A stretch of DNA of 64,000 bases from Orientallactaga sibirica (GCA_036365145.1 JAEOAD010000040.1:12464501-12528500); one strand, 5' to 3'. Counted from the stretch's first letter, positions 10,064-19,670 are shown. Numbers and translations: made by a program. Notes: generated from the sequence alone by a model not told the origin.

Positions 10064-10249
10064 GATGTTGGTGGTGCTGGGGTGGGGATTACAGATTAAG
10101 GCTGCTGGACTTTTGCAGTGCTCTTGGGAGAGGCAACTGTGTCAGACACCATCTTTGCCTCCCTTCTTCATGGACCCAGCTTGGATTTTACCCCACGGAC
10201 ATTTGTGATTTCCTATGTGTGTGTATATATATATATTTTTTCTTTCTCT

Positions 10250-10294
10250 TCCCTCCCTCCCTCCCTCCCTCCCTCCCTCCCTCCCTCCCTCCCT

Positions 10295-10362
<68 letters not shown>

Positions 10363-10364
10363 TC
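10250..10364. repeat. (CCCT)n then (CTTT)n microsatellite
   Basis: Two-phase tetranucleotide tract immediately before an antisense B1. Confidence 0.97.
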
Positions 10365-10494
10365 AAGTAGGATCTTGCTTTAGCCAAGACTGACCTGGAA
10401 TATGTAATCTCAGGGTAGCCTTGAACTCACAGTGCTCCTCCTACCTCAGCCTTCCAAGTGCTGGGATTAAAGGCAGGTAGCACCATGCCCAGAT
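10365..10494 (-). mobile_element. B1-like SINE
   Basis: Diverged antisense B1 lacking CACTATG after GGAAT; ends ACCATGCCCAGAT. Confidence 0.88.
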
Positions 10495-10562
10495 GCTCTT
10501 CTTCTTTACAAAGGATATCTTTAAGTGGCAGTTAGTGTTTTGAAACTCTAATGAAAATAAGT

Positions 10563-10684
10563 GGTACTGTGGTGATACCTGCCTTTAATCCCAGCACTTG
10601 GGGCTAGAATGAATTCTAGTTAGTCTGGGCTAGAGAAAGACCCTACCTTGAAAAACCCAATCAATCAGTCAGTAAGTAAATAAA
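10563..10684 (+). mobile_element. B1-like SINE with internal deletion
   Basis: The head through CCCAGCACTTGGGGC joins directly to the 3' half (CTGGGCTAGAG...). About 40 central bases are lost. The tail is (CAAT/AAAT)n. Confidence 0.8.
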
Positions 10685-10810
10685 ACTGTGAACATAGTAT
10701 GAAATACTGATACATGCTAACATTGGTTGACCTTGAAGACATTATGCTAAGTGAAAGGACGCAAGCATAAAGGCCATATTTTGTATGATTTCATTTTCCC
10801 TTTTTCAGAG
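10685..10810 (+). mobile_element. Ancient L1 (L1M-type) 3' fragment
   Basis: CCTTGAAGACATTATGCTAA, then GTGAAAGGACGCAAG, then TTTGTATGATTTCATTT follow the widespread mammalian L1M 3' consensus as I remember it. No open reading frame remains. Confidence 0.6.
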
Positions 10811-10958
10811 TGTGATCAATTACCACCCTGGTTGGTACAAAACACCCTTGCTTCCATTTGTTCTCCTGAAATACAGTCATCTACTCGTTTCTTGGTATGC
10901 AGACTCTGTGGCAGGAGGTGATGTTCTAAGGCCCATTACAAAAAATTATGCAAGGGGA

Positions 10959-11188
10959 AGTGCTGGAGAGATGGCTTAGCAGTTAAGGCACTTGCCTGCA
11001 AAGCCAAAGGACCCAGGTTCGATTCCCCAGGAACCACGTAAGCCAGATGCACAAGGGGGTGCATGCATCTGGAATACGTTTACAGTGGCTGGAGGCCCTG
11101 GTGTGCCCATTCTCTCTCTCTCTCTTTCTGTCTGCCTTTCTCTAACTCTCTCAAAAAATAACAAATAAATTAATTAATTTAAAAAAAA
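10959..11188 (+). mobile_element. DIP-like SINE with target-site duplication
   Basis: Well-preserved copy with A-box-like TGGCTTAGCAG and B-box-like GGTTCGATTCC. Flanks TATGCAAGGGGA at 10947-10958 and 11189-11200. Confidence 0.95.
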
Positions 11189-11201
11189 TATGCAAGGGGA
11201 T

Positions 11202-11408
11202 TAGGGGATGTAGCTGAGCTGTTAGAGGGCTTCCTTTGCACGCACTGAGCCCTGGGTTCCACCACCACTGTTGCACAAAGTTGGATGTGGTAATCCCAAC
11301 ATGTGCGATGTGGAGGCAGGAGGATCAACCTCTATTTATCCTCACCCAAGGTCACCATTAGCCACATGGTGAGTTTGAGGTTAGCCTGGACTACAGGAGA
11401 CTCTGTCT

Positions 11409-11446
<38 letters not shown>
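11202..11446 (+). mobile_element. B4-type SINE fossil (ID head plus B1-like body)
   Basis: An ID-like head (GGGGATGTAGCTGAGC ... CCCTGGGTTCCACC) is followed by a diverged B1-like part ending GACTCTGTCTC and a run of over 30 A. This is the ID-B1 fusion layout of rodent B4/RSINE1. Confidence 0.7.
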
Positions 11447-11447
<1 letters not shown>

Positions 11448-11620
11448 TTGAGAGTGGTGGCACACGCCTTTAATCCCAGCACTTGGGAAGCAGAAATAGG
11501 ATTGCCATGAGTTCAAAGCCACCAGGAGGCTACATAGTGAATCCAGGTCAGCCTGTGCTAGAATGAGACCCTACCTGGAACCTCCCCATCACCAAAAACA
11601 AAAACAAAACAAAACAAACA
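11447..11620 (+). mobile_element. B1-like SINE
   Basis: Sits on the A-run of the B4 fossil. Diverged head GTTGAGAGTGGTGGC and a CAAAAC-rich tail leading straight into the next B1. Confidence 0.9.
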
Positions 11621-11621
11621 T

Positions 11622-11780
11622 AGCCGGGCGTGGTCGCGCACGCCTCTAATCCCAGCACTCGGGAGGCAGAGGTAGGAGGATCACCATGAATTTGAGGCCA
11701 CTCTGAGAATACAGAGTGAATTCCAGGTCAGCCTGGGCTAGAGTGAGACCCTACCTCGAAAAAACAAACAAACAAAAGAA
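11622..11780 (+). mobile_element. B1-like SINE
   Basis: Well-preserved copy with intact GCCGGGCGTGGTCGCGC head, inserted in the tail of the preceding B1. Still contains CpG, so relatively young. Confidence 0.93.
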
Positions 11781-11874
11781 ACCCACAAAAACCCCATCTG
11801 TGCAATCCTGGCACTCAGTGATTCTCCCATGAGTCCCTGAGAAGGGCTTTCTGTCTCTTTCCATGGAGCTTGCA

Positions 11875-12172
11875 GTGGACTGAATGTCCGTGTTGTAATT
11901 CTGACCCTCTATGTGATGGTTTTTAAAAGATGGGGCCTTTTGGAGGTAATTAGCAATGACAGTGGAGCCCTCACAAATGAGGTTTTGCCCTTGTTAAGGA
12001 GACCTCCAAGAGCCCCCACGTCCCTTGCACCATGTGAGGACACAGGAAGATAACCATCTGTGAAGCAGGAAACAGGGCCCCATGAGACAGAAAATCTGAT
12101 GACCCCTGGGTCTTGGACTTCCAACATTCCAGAAGTGTAAAAATAAATTTTTGTTACATAAGCCCTGGAGTA
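11875..12172 (+). mobile_element. MaLR LTR relic (MST/MLT1-like)
   Basis: CTGAATGTCC, GGGGCCTTTTGGAGGTAATT, CACCATGTGAGGACACAGG, TCTTGGACTTCCAACATTCC and AATAAATTTTTGTTACATAA occur in the order of MST/MLT1 LTRs. The AATAAA would be its polyadenylation signal. No partner LTR seen. Confidence 0.7.
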
Positions 12173-12203
12173 AGACAGAGTTGTTTTAAAGTCCTCTTGT
12201 CTT

Positions 12204-12371
12204 CTTTGTGTGTGTGTGGTTTTGTTGTTGTTTATTGAGGTAGGGTCTCAGTCTAGCCCAGGCTGACCTGGAATTCACCGTGTAGTCTCAGGGTGGCCTC
12301 GAACTCACAGCGATCCTCCAACCTCTGCCTCCCCAGTGCTGGGATTAAAGGTGTGCACCACCACACCCGAC
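12204..12371 (-). mobile_element. B1-like SINE with target-site duplication
   Basis: Antisense B1 with a TGTTGTTG-rich tail. CCTCTTGTCTT lies on both sides (12193 and 12372). The right copy is shared with the DIP insertion that follows. Confidence 0.92.
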
Positions 12372-12382
12372 CCTCTTGTCTT

Positions 12383-12603
12383 TTTTAAATTTTTTTTATT
12401 TTAATTTTAGTTTATTTATTAAAGACAGAGAGGGAAAGGAGGGGAGTGAGAACGGGCACGCCAGGGCCTCTAGCCACCGCAAACGAACTCCAGACACATG
12501 CACCCCCTTATGCATCTGGCTTACGTGGGACCTGGAGAATCCAACTGGGATCCTTAGGTTTTGCAGGCAAATGCCTTAACTGCTAAGCCATCTCTCCAGC
12601 CCT
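12383..12603 (-). mobile_element. DIP-like SINE with target-site duplication
   Basis: Antisense copy between CTCTTGTCTT at 12373-12382 and 12604-12613, so it reused the target of the neighbouring B1. Confidence 0.93.
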
Positions 12604-12642
12604 CTCTTGTCTTCTTGAAATTCACTTCCCAAGAGCATTTCT

Positions 12643-12675
12643 TTTTAATTTTTTATTTTATTTATTTATTGTGTG

Positions 12676-12714
<39 letters not shown>

Positions 12715-12848
12715 TTTTTCGAGGTAGGGTCTTGCTCTAGCCCAGGCTGACCTGGAATTCACTATGTAGTTTCAGGGTGACCTTGAACTCACGGTGATCT
12801 TCCTACCTCTGCCTCCTGAGTGCTGGGAATAAAACCATGAGCCACGAC
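12643..12848 (-). mobile_element. B1-like SINE with (TG)n in its tail
   Basis: AAGAGCATTTCT at 12631-12642 and 12849-12860 brackets the insertion. A run of about 20 TG units lies between the tail and GAGGTAGGGTC. The head is short. Confidence 0.9.
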
Positions 12849-12860
12849 AAGAGCATTTCT

Positions 12861-13095
12861 GTCATCCCCCTCATCACATGACTTCCCGCTGAGCGTGGTG
12901 GCTCAAACTCTCCCACCAGCTGAGCAGCGTAGGAGTCCTGCAGGGCGCTCTGGAGATGGAGCTGCCGTGAATGGTCACCTCTGCTGGGAGGGCTTTTTGA
13001 TGATGGAGCTGCCTTTGAGTCATCCATGCTCCAGTAAGAAACCCTCACCTGATCTGTAAGGAACCCCAATAAACTCATTGGTTCACCAAACCTGT
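12861..13095 (+). mobile_element. Possible LTR fragment
   Basis: Ends with CCCCAATAAACTCATTGG, resembling the polyadenylation region of a rodent LTR. The remainder is not recognised, and single-copy DNA is an alternative. Confidence 0.3.
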
Positions 13096-13110
13096 TCTTT
13101 TTTCTTCTTT

Positions 13111-13207
<97 letters not shown>
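13096..13207. repeat. (CTTT)n/(CT)n compound microsatellite
   Basis: CTTT blocks flank a central CT run; adjoins an antisense B1. Confidence 0.97.
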
Positions 13208-13329
13208 CCACTCTAGCTCAGGCTGACCTGGAATTCACTATGTAGTCTCAGGGTGGCCTTGAAGTCTTGGCAATCCTCCTACCTCTGCTTCCAGAGTGCT
13301 GGGATTAAAAGCACCACCATGCCTGGCTC
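13208..13329 (-). mobile_element. B1-like SINE
   Basis: Antisense B1 missing GAGGTAGGGTCT at its 3' side, so the microsatellite replaces tail and 3' end; ends CCATGCCTGGCT. Confidence 0.9.
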
Positions 13330-13331
13330 GG

Positions 13332-13537
13332 TATTTTTATTATTTATTTATTTGAGAGAGAGAGAAAAGGAGAGAGAAAGAGGCAGATAGAGAATGGGCG
13401 CTCAGGGTCTCCAGCCACTGCAAACAAACTCCAGATGCATGCTCCCCCTTGTGCTTATATGGGTCTTGGCGAGTTGAATCTGGATCGTTTGGCTTTTCAG
13501 GCAAACGCCTTAACGGCTAAGCCATCTCTCCAGCCCC
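13332..13537 (-). mobile_element. DIP-like SINE
   Basis: Antisense copy with a small deletion after CCCTTGTGC; directly followed by another of the same orientation. Confidence 0.92.
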
Positions 13538-13744
13538 AAATTAATTTAATTTATTTATTTGAGAGAGAAAGAGGTGGGGGGGGGGTGGAGAATGGGCACT
13601 CCAGGGCCTCCAGCCACTGCAAACAAACTCTAGACTCATGCGCCTCTTTGTGCATCTGGCTTACATGGGTCCTGGAGAATTGAACTGGGATCCTTTGGCT
13701 TTGCAGGCAAACGCCTTAACCGCTAAGCCATCTCTCCAGCCCCC
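13538..13744 (-). mobile_element. DIP-like SINE
   Basis: Second of a tandem antisense pair; a run of ten G interrupts its GA tract. Confidence 0.93.
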
Positions 13745-13919
13745 CCAAATCTGGTTTTGGTGAAATCATGCTTTGGTCTATCAACTGAGCCCTATCTTGG
13801 GTGAATAGATGTGTGTTCGCATCTCCGCAGGGAAAAACTTTCACATGACACCTGGTGCATGAACAAGGATGTGACATCTTCAGTGAACAAGATACCACCA
13901 TTCCTCTTCCCTTCCAACT

Positions 13920-14261
13920 TGTGGTGGTTTGAGTCAAGTGTTCCCCGTAGACTTGTGTGTTCGGAATGCTTGGTCCCCAGCTGATGACAATTTGGGATGT
14001 GATGCTTTTCTGGAGGTGATGTATTGTTGGGGGCGGCCTTAGGGGTGTTATAGCCAGTTCCCCCCTGGCCAGTGCTGGGCACACTCTCCTGCTGCTGTTG
14101 TCCACCCAATGTTGTTCAGGAGGTGATGACCAGCTTCTGCTCATGCCATTGTTTCCCCTTGCCATCCCTTCAAGTATGTAAGCCAAAATAAACCCTTTCC
14201 TCCTATAACCTGCTTCTGGTTGGGTACTTTCTGCCAGCAATGAGAAGGTAACCAGAACACA
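13920..14261 (+). mobile_element. MaLR-type LTR (ORR1/MT-like), about 342 bp
   Basis: TGTGGTGGTTTGAG at the start and AACCAGAACACA at the end give TG...CA termini. AATAAACCC near 14190 supplies a polyadenylation signal. Closely related LTRs sit at 25.2, 39.9 and, inverted, 46.0 kb. The 183- and 105-codon minus frames over it are shadows. Confidence 0.75.
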
Positions 14262-14306
14262 GTTCAAATGGAAGAGACTTCCCTGCTCCTGTCAAGAACC
14301 ATCCTG

Positions 14307-14509
14307 GGGCCGAAGAGATGGCTTAGCAATTAAGGCACTTGCCTGCAAAGCCAAAGGACCCAGGTTCAATTCCCAGGACCCACATAAACCAGATGCAAGG
14401 TGGCGCATGCGTCTAGAGTTCATTTGCAATGTTCAGAGGCCCTAGTGCTCCCATTCTCTCCCGACCTATCTTTCTCTCTCTCGCTCAAATAAATAAATAA
14501 AAATGTTGA
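14307..14509 (+). mobile_element. DIP-like SINE with target-site duplication
   Basis: AAGAACCATCCTG at 14294-14306 and 14510-14522, 13 bp perfect. Confidence 0.94.
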
Positions 14510-14599
14510 AAGAACCATCCTGTTCTCAAGACCATTGGAAAGAACTCATTCTTATGTGTGATTCCCTAGTATATAAATATATCCATGCTCTCTTTTTAA

Positions 14600-14630
14600 T
14601 TTAAAATTTTATTTATTTATTTATTTATTT

Positions 14631-14677
<47 letters not shown>

Positions 14678-14845
14678 AGGGAGGGAGGGAGGGAGAATGG
14701 GAGCACCAGGTCTTCAGCCACTGCAAACAAACTCCAGATGCATGCACTACATTGTGCATCTGGCTTACGTGGGTCCTGGGGAATCAAACAGAAGTCTTTT
14801 GGCTTTGCAGACAGGTGCCTTAACTACTAAGCCATTTCTCCAGCC
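14600..14845 (-). mobile_element. DIP-like SINE with target-site duplication
   Basis: Between CCATGCTCTCTTTTTAA at 14583-14599 and 14846-14862. Contains a (GGGA)n expansion within the GA tract. Confidence 0.94.
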
Positions 14846-14862
14846 CCATGCTCTCTTTTTAA

Positions 14863-15052
14863 AAAATATTTTATTTATTTGCAAGCAGAGAAAAAGAGAA
14901 AAGAAATGGGTGCACCAGGGCCTCTTGATACTGCAAACAAACTCCAGATGCAAGTGCCAATTTGTGCATCTGGTTTTATGTAGGTACTGGGTCATTAAAC
15001 CCAGGCCACGAGGCTATGTGAGCAAGTGCCTTTCACTGCCTCTCTTCAGCCT
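14863..15052 (-). mobile_element. DIP-like SINE, diverged
   Basis: Antisense copy whose left flank is the duplicated CCATGCTCTCTTTTT of its neighbour and whose right flank is CCATGTTCTTTTT. Confidence 0.88.
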
Positions 15053-15065
15053 CCATGTTCTTTTT

Positions 15066-15207
15066 GGTTTTTCGAGGTAGGGTCTCACTCTAGCCTAGGC
15101 TGAGCTGTAATTCACTATGTAGTCTCAGGGTGGTCTTGAACTCACTGGGATCTTTCTACCTCTGCCTCCCCAGTGCTGGGATTAAAGGCGTGGGCCCCAC
15201 GCCCGGC
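15066..15207 (-). mobile_element. B1-like SINE
   Basis: Antisense B1 ending GCCCGGCT. Right flank CCATGTTCCCTTT repeats the motif again. Confidence 0.92.
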
Positions 15208-15221
15208 TCCATGTTCCCTTT

Positions 15222-15924
15222 GTTGCACATACAGACTACCACTCTCTTCTCACTCCACTCCCTGGCTATTCTGGATGTTTCCCCAGCAATGTGTGATATG
15301 CAGTCCTTTTGAGGACCCTTCTCTCTTTCCTATGTCCTCACAGGGCAGGAAGATTCTGTGGAGCATCCCAGTGGATAGTTCCCACCATATCCACAACCGC
15401 ATACTTGTGGCTCCGTGCGCCGGCAGCGTCCTTTCTGGAACCTTTGTTCTGGTGTTTAGGCTCACTGCTTCTCTCCCCTGCATTTACATGGCAGGATTGT
15501 GTCTCATCGTCTCAGGAAGGGGATGGTAGAGCCGAATGTAGAAAACATAGAGGCTTACTTTTGGCTTTGGAACTTCAGAATACCACGTGTCAGGACAAAC
15601 ACAATGCATTAAGGAGGAATATACAAACTCCAGGTGACCCTGCCAGACTAAACATTGTGTGCCCAGCCCTCTCGGTGCCCCTGCCCACTCCTTGCTGGCT
15701 CCCTTCTTTCCCTGCAATTAGTCCTCACTGTTGGCAACCAAGCTCTTAAGACATGAGCCTTTTTGCAGGACTCATCACATCCAGACCGAAACGAGGCCAG
15801 ACACCGTTCTTTGCATGCGCGTGGGATTTGCTGCATTGGCGTGACGCGAGTTCTGTTTTCTCCGTGTGCGAGGACGCAGAGCGGCTGTCAGGGACAGGCC
15901 GAGAATCCCACAGTCAAAGGCATG
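15222..15924. other. Single-copy stretch, no gene seen
   Basis: About 700 bases without recognised repeats. Overlapping frames of 118-146 codons occur on both strands in all phases and show no known domain. Likely chance frames in moderately GC-rich DNA. Confidence 0.5.
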
Positions 15925-16046
15925 GCCCCAGGAGCCTTTTAGAGTTTTGGATGTTTCTGAATTTGGAGATGTTTGCATATGTATAAGGAAACATCTTGGG
16001 AGGATTAACCAAGTCTGAACGTGAAATTCATTTATGTCCCATGTTT

Positions 16047-16205
16047 TTTTTTTTTTTTTTTTTTTTTTTGAGGTAGTGTCTCTCTTTAGTTCAGGCTGAC
16101 CTGGAATTCACTATGTAGTCTCAGGCTGGCCTTGGACTCATGGCGATCCTCCCACCTGTGCCTCCCCAGTGCTGGGATTAGAGGCGTGCGCCACCCCACC
16201 GGGCT
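16047..16205 (-). mobile_element. B1-like SINE
   Basis: Antisense B1 with a T-run of over 20; ends CCCCACCGGGCT. Confidence 0.93.
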
Positions 16206-16245
16206 ACACTACAGGTAATTTTATACCACATTTAAAATAATTTTA

Positions 16246-16442
16246 GGGCTAGAGAGATGGCTTAGCAGTTAAGGTGCTTGCCTGCAAAGCCAAAGGACTC
16301 AGGTTCCATTCCCCAGGACCTATGTAAACCAGATGTATAACTTGGTGCATGCATCTGGAGTTCGTTTGCAGGGTTAGAGGCCCTGGTGCACCCATTCTTC
16401 ACTCTCTCTTTCTCTCTCTCTTTCTTTTTAAAAAAAATTATT

Positions 16443-16477
<35 letters not shown>

Positions 16478-16664
16478 TTTGCAAATGAACTCCAAATGCA
16501 TGCACCCCCTTGTGCATCTGGCTTAAGTGGGTCCTGAGGAATCTGACCTGGATCCTTTGGCTTTGTGGGCAAACACCTTAACTGCTAAGCCATCTCTCCA
16601 GCTCTCTCTCTCTCTCTAATTGCTTCTTTCTCTTTCTCTCTCCCTCTCAAATAAATAAATAATT
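16246..16664 (+). mobile_element. DIP-like SINE interrupted in its CT-rich part
   Basis: Head to CTCTCTCTTTC, then an antisense DIP, then the remaining CT tract and CAAATAAATAAAT tail at 16606-16664. Confidence 0.85.
16430..16605 (-). mobile_element. DIP-like SINE nested in a sense DIP
   Basis: (ATTT)n tail of about ten units passes directly to GCAAATGAACTCC, so the GA-rich section is missing. Ends CTCTCCAGCTC. Confidence 0.88.
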
Positions 16665-16784
16665 TTGCATCTAAAACCAAGTTTCAGCGTGTACAATCTT
16701 CCATTTGTGTCAACCTGTGGGCGCTCAGAAAGTTCCAGATTCTGAAACATATTTAAATTTCATCTTTTCGGATTAGGGATATTG

Positions 16785-17208
16785 TAGCAGTTACTTTCTC
16801 ATTGCTGGGACCAAACACCCAACCGGAAGCAGTTTATGGAAGGACAGGATTTATGTTTGCTTACAGTTCCTAGGGGAAATTTCATCACGGGGAGAAAGCA
16901 TTTATTCACTTATGTTCCTGATACACAGAGACTCAGGTAATCTGATACCACATTTAAAAGAATTTTGGGGCTGGGAGATAGATGGTTACAGTACAGGTAA
17001 GAGCAGGACACTGGCTCCCATTGTCAAGACTCAGCAGGAAGCAGAAAGAGTGAGCTGGCTGGCACTGGCAAAGGGGGCGGGGCTATCAAATCCTAAGACT
17101 CACCCCCAGTGACACACCTTCTCCAGCAAAGGCCCATGGGTTTGGAATCGAGTCTTAGTCACAAACACATGAGGCAAGTGGGGGACATTTTGTATGCAAA
17201 TCACCACA
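16785..17208 (-). mobile_element. MaLR-type LTR, antisense
   Basis: Minus strand starts TGTGGTGATTTGC near 17208 and ends near AAAGTAACTGC at 16786. The sense motif TTCTCATTGCTGGGACC recurs in other MaLR LTRs here. A short foreign segment near 16934-16999 interrupts it. Confidence 0.6.
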
Positions 17209-17282
17209 GTTGTTCCGTCTGCAGGAAGATAATGAGTGGTGAGGTTAAAGTTCAAACCTAGGCCTTGATACTATGCTATACA

Positions 17283-17336
17283 GGCAAATACACACACTCA
17301 CACATGTGCACACGCACGCACACACTCACACACATG
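17283..17336. repeat. Imperfect (CA)n tract
   Basis: CACACA runs with TG, GC and CT interruptions. Confidence 0.9.
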
Positions 17337-17401
17337 CCTGAGTCCTTGTGGTTAAAATGTTTATTTTAAAAATTACAGGTGTGTGTGCGGCGGGGGTGGG
17401 G

Positions 17402-17580
17402 GGGACTGGAGAGAATGCTCAGTGGTTAAAGGAGCTTGCCTTCAAAGCCTGATGGTCTGGGCTTGACTCCCCAGTGTCTTTGTAAAGTCAGATGCACAAA
17501 GTGGTGCATGCATCTGGAGTTGTTTGTAACAGCAGGAGGCCCTACTATTTCTTTCTCTCTCTCTCTGTCTCCTTGCATCA
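17402..17580 (+). mobile_element. DIP-like SINE without A-tail
   Basis: Diverged head GACTGGAGAGAATGCTC preceded by a G-run. Ends at CTGTCTCCTTGCAT without the AAATAAA tail. Confidence 0.82.
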
Positions 17581-17758
17581 ACCCCAAGTTATAGAGGTGC
17601 TCGTTGGTCAATGGAGAGTAGTAAAATTTGGATCTCATTTCCATTTCAATCAACACTGAAATTTGACTATAACATTTTTGTTATTATAACAGAAATATGT
17701 ATTTTTATCCAAGCTATCAGTGACTTTAGGGTAACGTTGTTAAAAGTCTCTCTTAAAA

Positions 17759-17909
17759 GCTGGGCGTGGTAGTGCATGCCTTTAATCCTAGCACTCGGGA
17801 GGCAGAGGTAGGAGGATCACCATGAGTTTGAGGCTAGCCTGAGACAACATAGTGAATTCCAGGTCAGCCTGGGCTAGAGTGAGACCCTACCTCCAAACAA
17901 ACAAACAAA
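17759..17909 (+). mobile_element. B1-like SINE with target-site duplication
   Basis: AAAAGTCTCTCTTAAAA at 17742-17758 and AAAAGTCCCTCTTAAAA at 17910-17926: 17 bp, one mismatch. Confidence 0.94.
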
Positions 17910-17959
17910 AAAAGTCCCTCTTAAAAAAGTTATAGGAAATGAATTAAAATTGAAGTTTT

Positions 17960-18186
17960 TTTTTAATTTAAAAAACATTTTTTATTTATTGAGAGCAACA
18001 GAAAGAGAAAGAGGCAGATAGAGAGAGAATGGGCACACCAGGGCCTCCAGCTACTACAAATGAACTCCAGATGCATGTGCCACCTTGTGCATCTGGCTTA
18101 CATGGGTTCTGGGGAATCGAGCCTCAAACCGGGGTCCTTACACTTCACAGGCAAGCACTTAACTGCTAAGCCATCTCGCCAGGCCC
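17960..18186 (-). mobile_element. DIP-like SINE with target-site duplication
   Basis: TAAAATTGAAGTTTT at 17945-17959 and 18187-18201, 15 bp perfect. Ends in the variant CTCGCCAGGCCC. Confidence 0.94.
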
Positions 18187-18300
18187 TAAAATTGAAGTTT
18201 TAATTGTTTCAGGGAAACTTGAAAAGAATGAAGCCTCCAGGCATTATTAAAATCCAAGTTGCAAAGACTCGGTCTCAAAGGACTTGAGACAAACTGCAGG
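18187..18300 (+). repeat. Low-copy diverged repeat, copy A
   Basis: Shares ordered blocks (AAAATTGAA, TTTTAATTG, GGGAAACTTGAA, GTTGCAAAGACT) with 19671-19785. Both copies lie just right of an antisense DIP. Family unknown. Confidence 0.5.
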
Positions 18301-18528
18301 GGACTCTAACTTTTCCCAGAGCTTCAGTGGAAAGAGCATTTAGCTAATTCCTAGAAAAGCGAGCACATCACTGGGCCATATCTGTGAGTCAATCTCACAG
18401 CACGCACTGGCTCTCCATCTCTTCTCCCCTTGGGGAGAAGAAAAAATAACCCTGCTGTAAATTAATGTTTCCTTAAACAGATGCACTGAATTTTACTCCA
18501 GGGATTTTTGGCTTCAATAAGTCCTTCC

Positions 18529-18529
<1 letters not shown>

Positions 18530-18568
<39 letters not shown>

Positions 18569-18573
18569 ACACT
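18530..18573. repeat. (CA)n microsatellite
   Basis: About 20 CA units with one CTC interruption; about 230 unremarkable bases precede it. Confidence 0.96.
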
Positions 18574-18645
18574 ATTGTCCCCTGACAGAGGGCTCTTGTC
18601 TTGCTTTCCCTCCTCATCTTCCTATTCCTTTCTTCCTCCCCACCA

Positions 18646-18735
18646 CACCTATTTATTGAACACCTGCCCCATAACATGTACTGCCAGGTTCTAATGACAT
18701 AGCAGGGAATAAAAATTAGTGAATGAATAAAATAG
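18646..18735 (-). mobile_element. L2 3' end relic
   Basis: TTTATTGAACACCTGCCC, then CAGGTTCTAATGACATAGCAG and GTGAATGAATAAA match the complement of the L2 3' terminus (ATTCATT ... GTGCCTGG-type). Confidence 0.55.
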
Positions 18736-18798
18736 TATGTTTGATGTGTAAAATGTCGGGAAATCGGAAGTCAGGAAGTGCTGGTGAGGAGCAAGGTT

Positions 18799-19018
18799 TA
18801 ATTTTTTTTAATTTTATTTATTTAATTGAGAGAGCGAGAGAGGGAAAGGGGCAGAGAGAGAGGAAAATGGGCATGCCAGGGCCTTCAGCCACTGCAAATG
18901 AACTCCAGATGCATGCACCCCCTTGTGTATCTGTCTTATGTGGGTCCTGGGGCATTGAACCGAGGTCCTTTGGCTCTGCAGGCAAACACCTTAACAGCTA
19001 AGCCATCTTCTCCAGCCT
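18799..19018 (-). mobile_element. DIP-like SINE
   Basis: Antisense copy with flanks GAGCAAGGTTTAA and GAGCATGGTTTTAA, a probable aged duplication. Confidence 0.92.
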
Positions 19019-19069
19019 GGGAGCATGGTTTTAAATAAGTGGTCAGGAAAGACCTAGAAGGAAAGTGAT

Positions 19070-19206
19070 GCCAGGCGTGGCATGTACAACTATCTTCCCA
19101 GCACATAAGAGGCTGAGGCAGGAGGATGAAGAGTTTAAGGCCAGCCTGAGCCACACAGCAAGACCCTGTCTCAAAACAACAACAATAACAACAACAGCAA
19201 TAACAA
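19070..19206 (+). mobile_element. Old B1-related SINE
   Basis: GCCAGGCGTGGCATG head, GAGGCTGAGGCAGGAGGAT and GACCCTGTCTC followed by an (AACAAC)n tail. More diverged than the main B1 population. Confidence 0.8.
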
Positions 19207-19358
19207 GGTGAAATGTACGGGAACGTGGGAGAAAGCCTTACAGGTCTGGGTGGGGTTGGAAGTTTGTGAGCAGCAAGGATCAGGGCTAGGGTGAGGAGAA
19301 GATAGGATGAGACGTCCTGAGCCAAGCTGGATCTTGTCTTCCTTTCATTTTTGTAGTT

Positions 19359-19505
19359 TTGTTTATTGAGTTTTTTGAGGTAGGGTTTTATTCCAACCCG
19401 GAATTCACTATGAAGTCTCAGACTGGCCTCGAACACACAGTGGTAGCGATCCTCCTACCTCAGCCTCCCAGGTGCTAGGATTAAAGGTGTGCGCCACCAT
19501 GCCCG
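19359..19505 (-). mobile_element. B1-like SINE
   Basis: Diverged antisense copy with a deletion around CCAACCCGGAATTC; ends CACCATGCCCG. Confidence 0.88.
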
Positions 19506-19669
19506 TGACAAAGAGAGAATTGGCGTGCCAGGCCTCTTGCTACAGCAAACAAACTTCAGATACATGTGCCATTTTGTGCATCTCCCTTACATGGGTACTG
19601 GGGAATTGAACACGGGTTGTTAGGCTTTGCAGGCAAGCACCTTAACTGCTGAGCCATCTCTCCAGCCCT
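19506..19669 (-). mobile_element. DIP-like SINE, tail missing
   Basis: Starts within the GA tract right after the B1 and ends CTCTCCAGCCC. Confidence 0.88.
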
Positions 19670-19670
19670 C

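Larger units (their letters stand above)
15925..16785 (+). mobile_element. Ancient mammalian interspersed repeat, copy 2, interrupted by SINEs
   Basis: Segments 15925-16040, 16206-16245 and 16665-16785 align in order with the element at 6195-6510 (GTGAAATTCATTTATGTCCC, AGGTAATTTTATACCAC, TTTCGGATTAGGGATATTG). A B1 and a DIP pair sit between them. Confidence 0.55.

Noticed and set aside
10959..11060. tRNA gene call from A-box and B-box-like motifs
   Set aside because: The motifs belong to the tRNA-derived head of a DIP SINE, and there are dozens of copies; the sequence does not fold as a complete cloverleaf with a tRNA 3' end.
13716..14267. 183-codon minus frame
   Set aside because: Covers a DIP head and a MaLR-type LTR in antisense; no homology recognised.
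15173..15749. Overlapping 118- and 146-codon plus frames
   Set aside because: Frames open in several phases on both strands, with no known motif, and one begins in a B1; chance is the simplest explanation.
18936..19436. 166-codon minus frame
   Set aside because: Runs through a DIP, an old B1-related SINE and another B1; typical SINE-derived frame.
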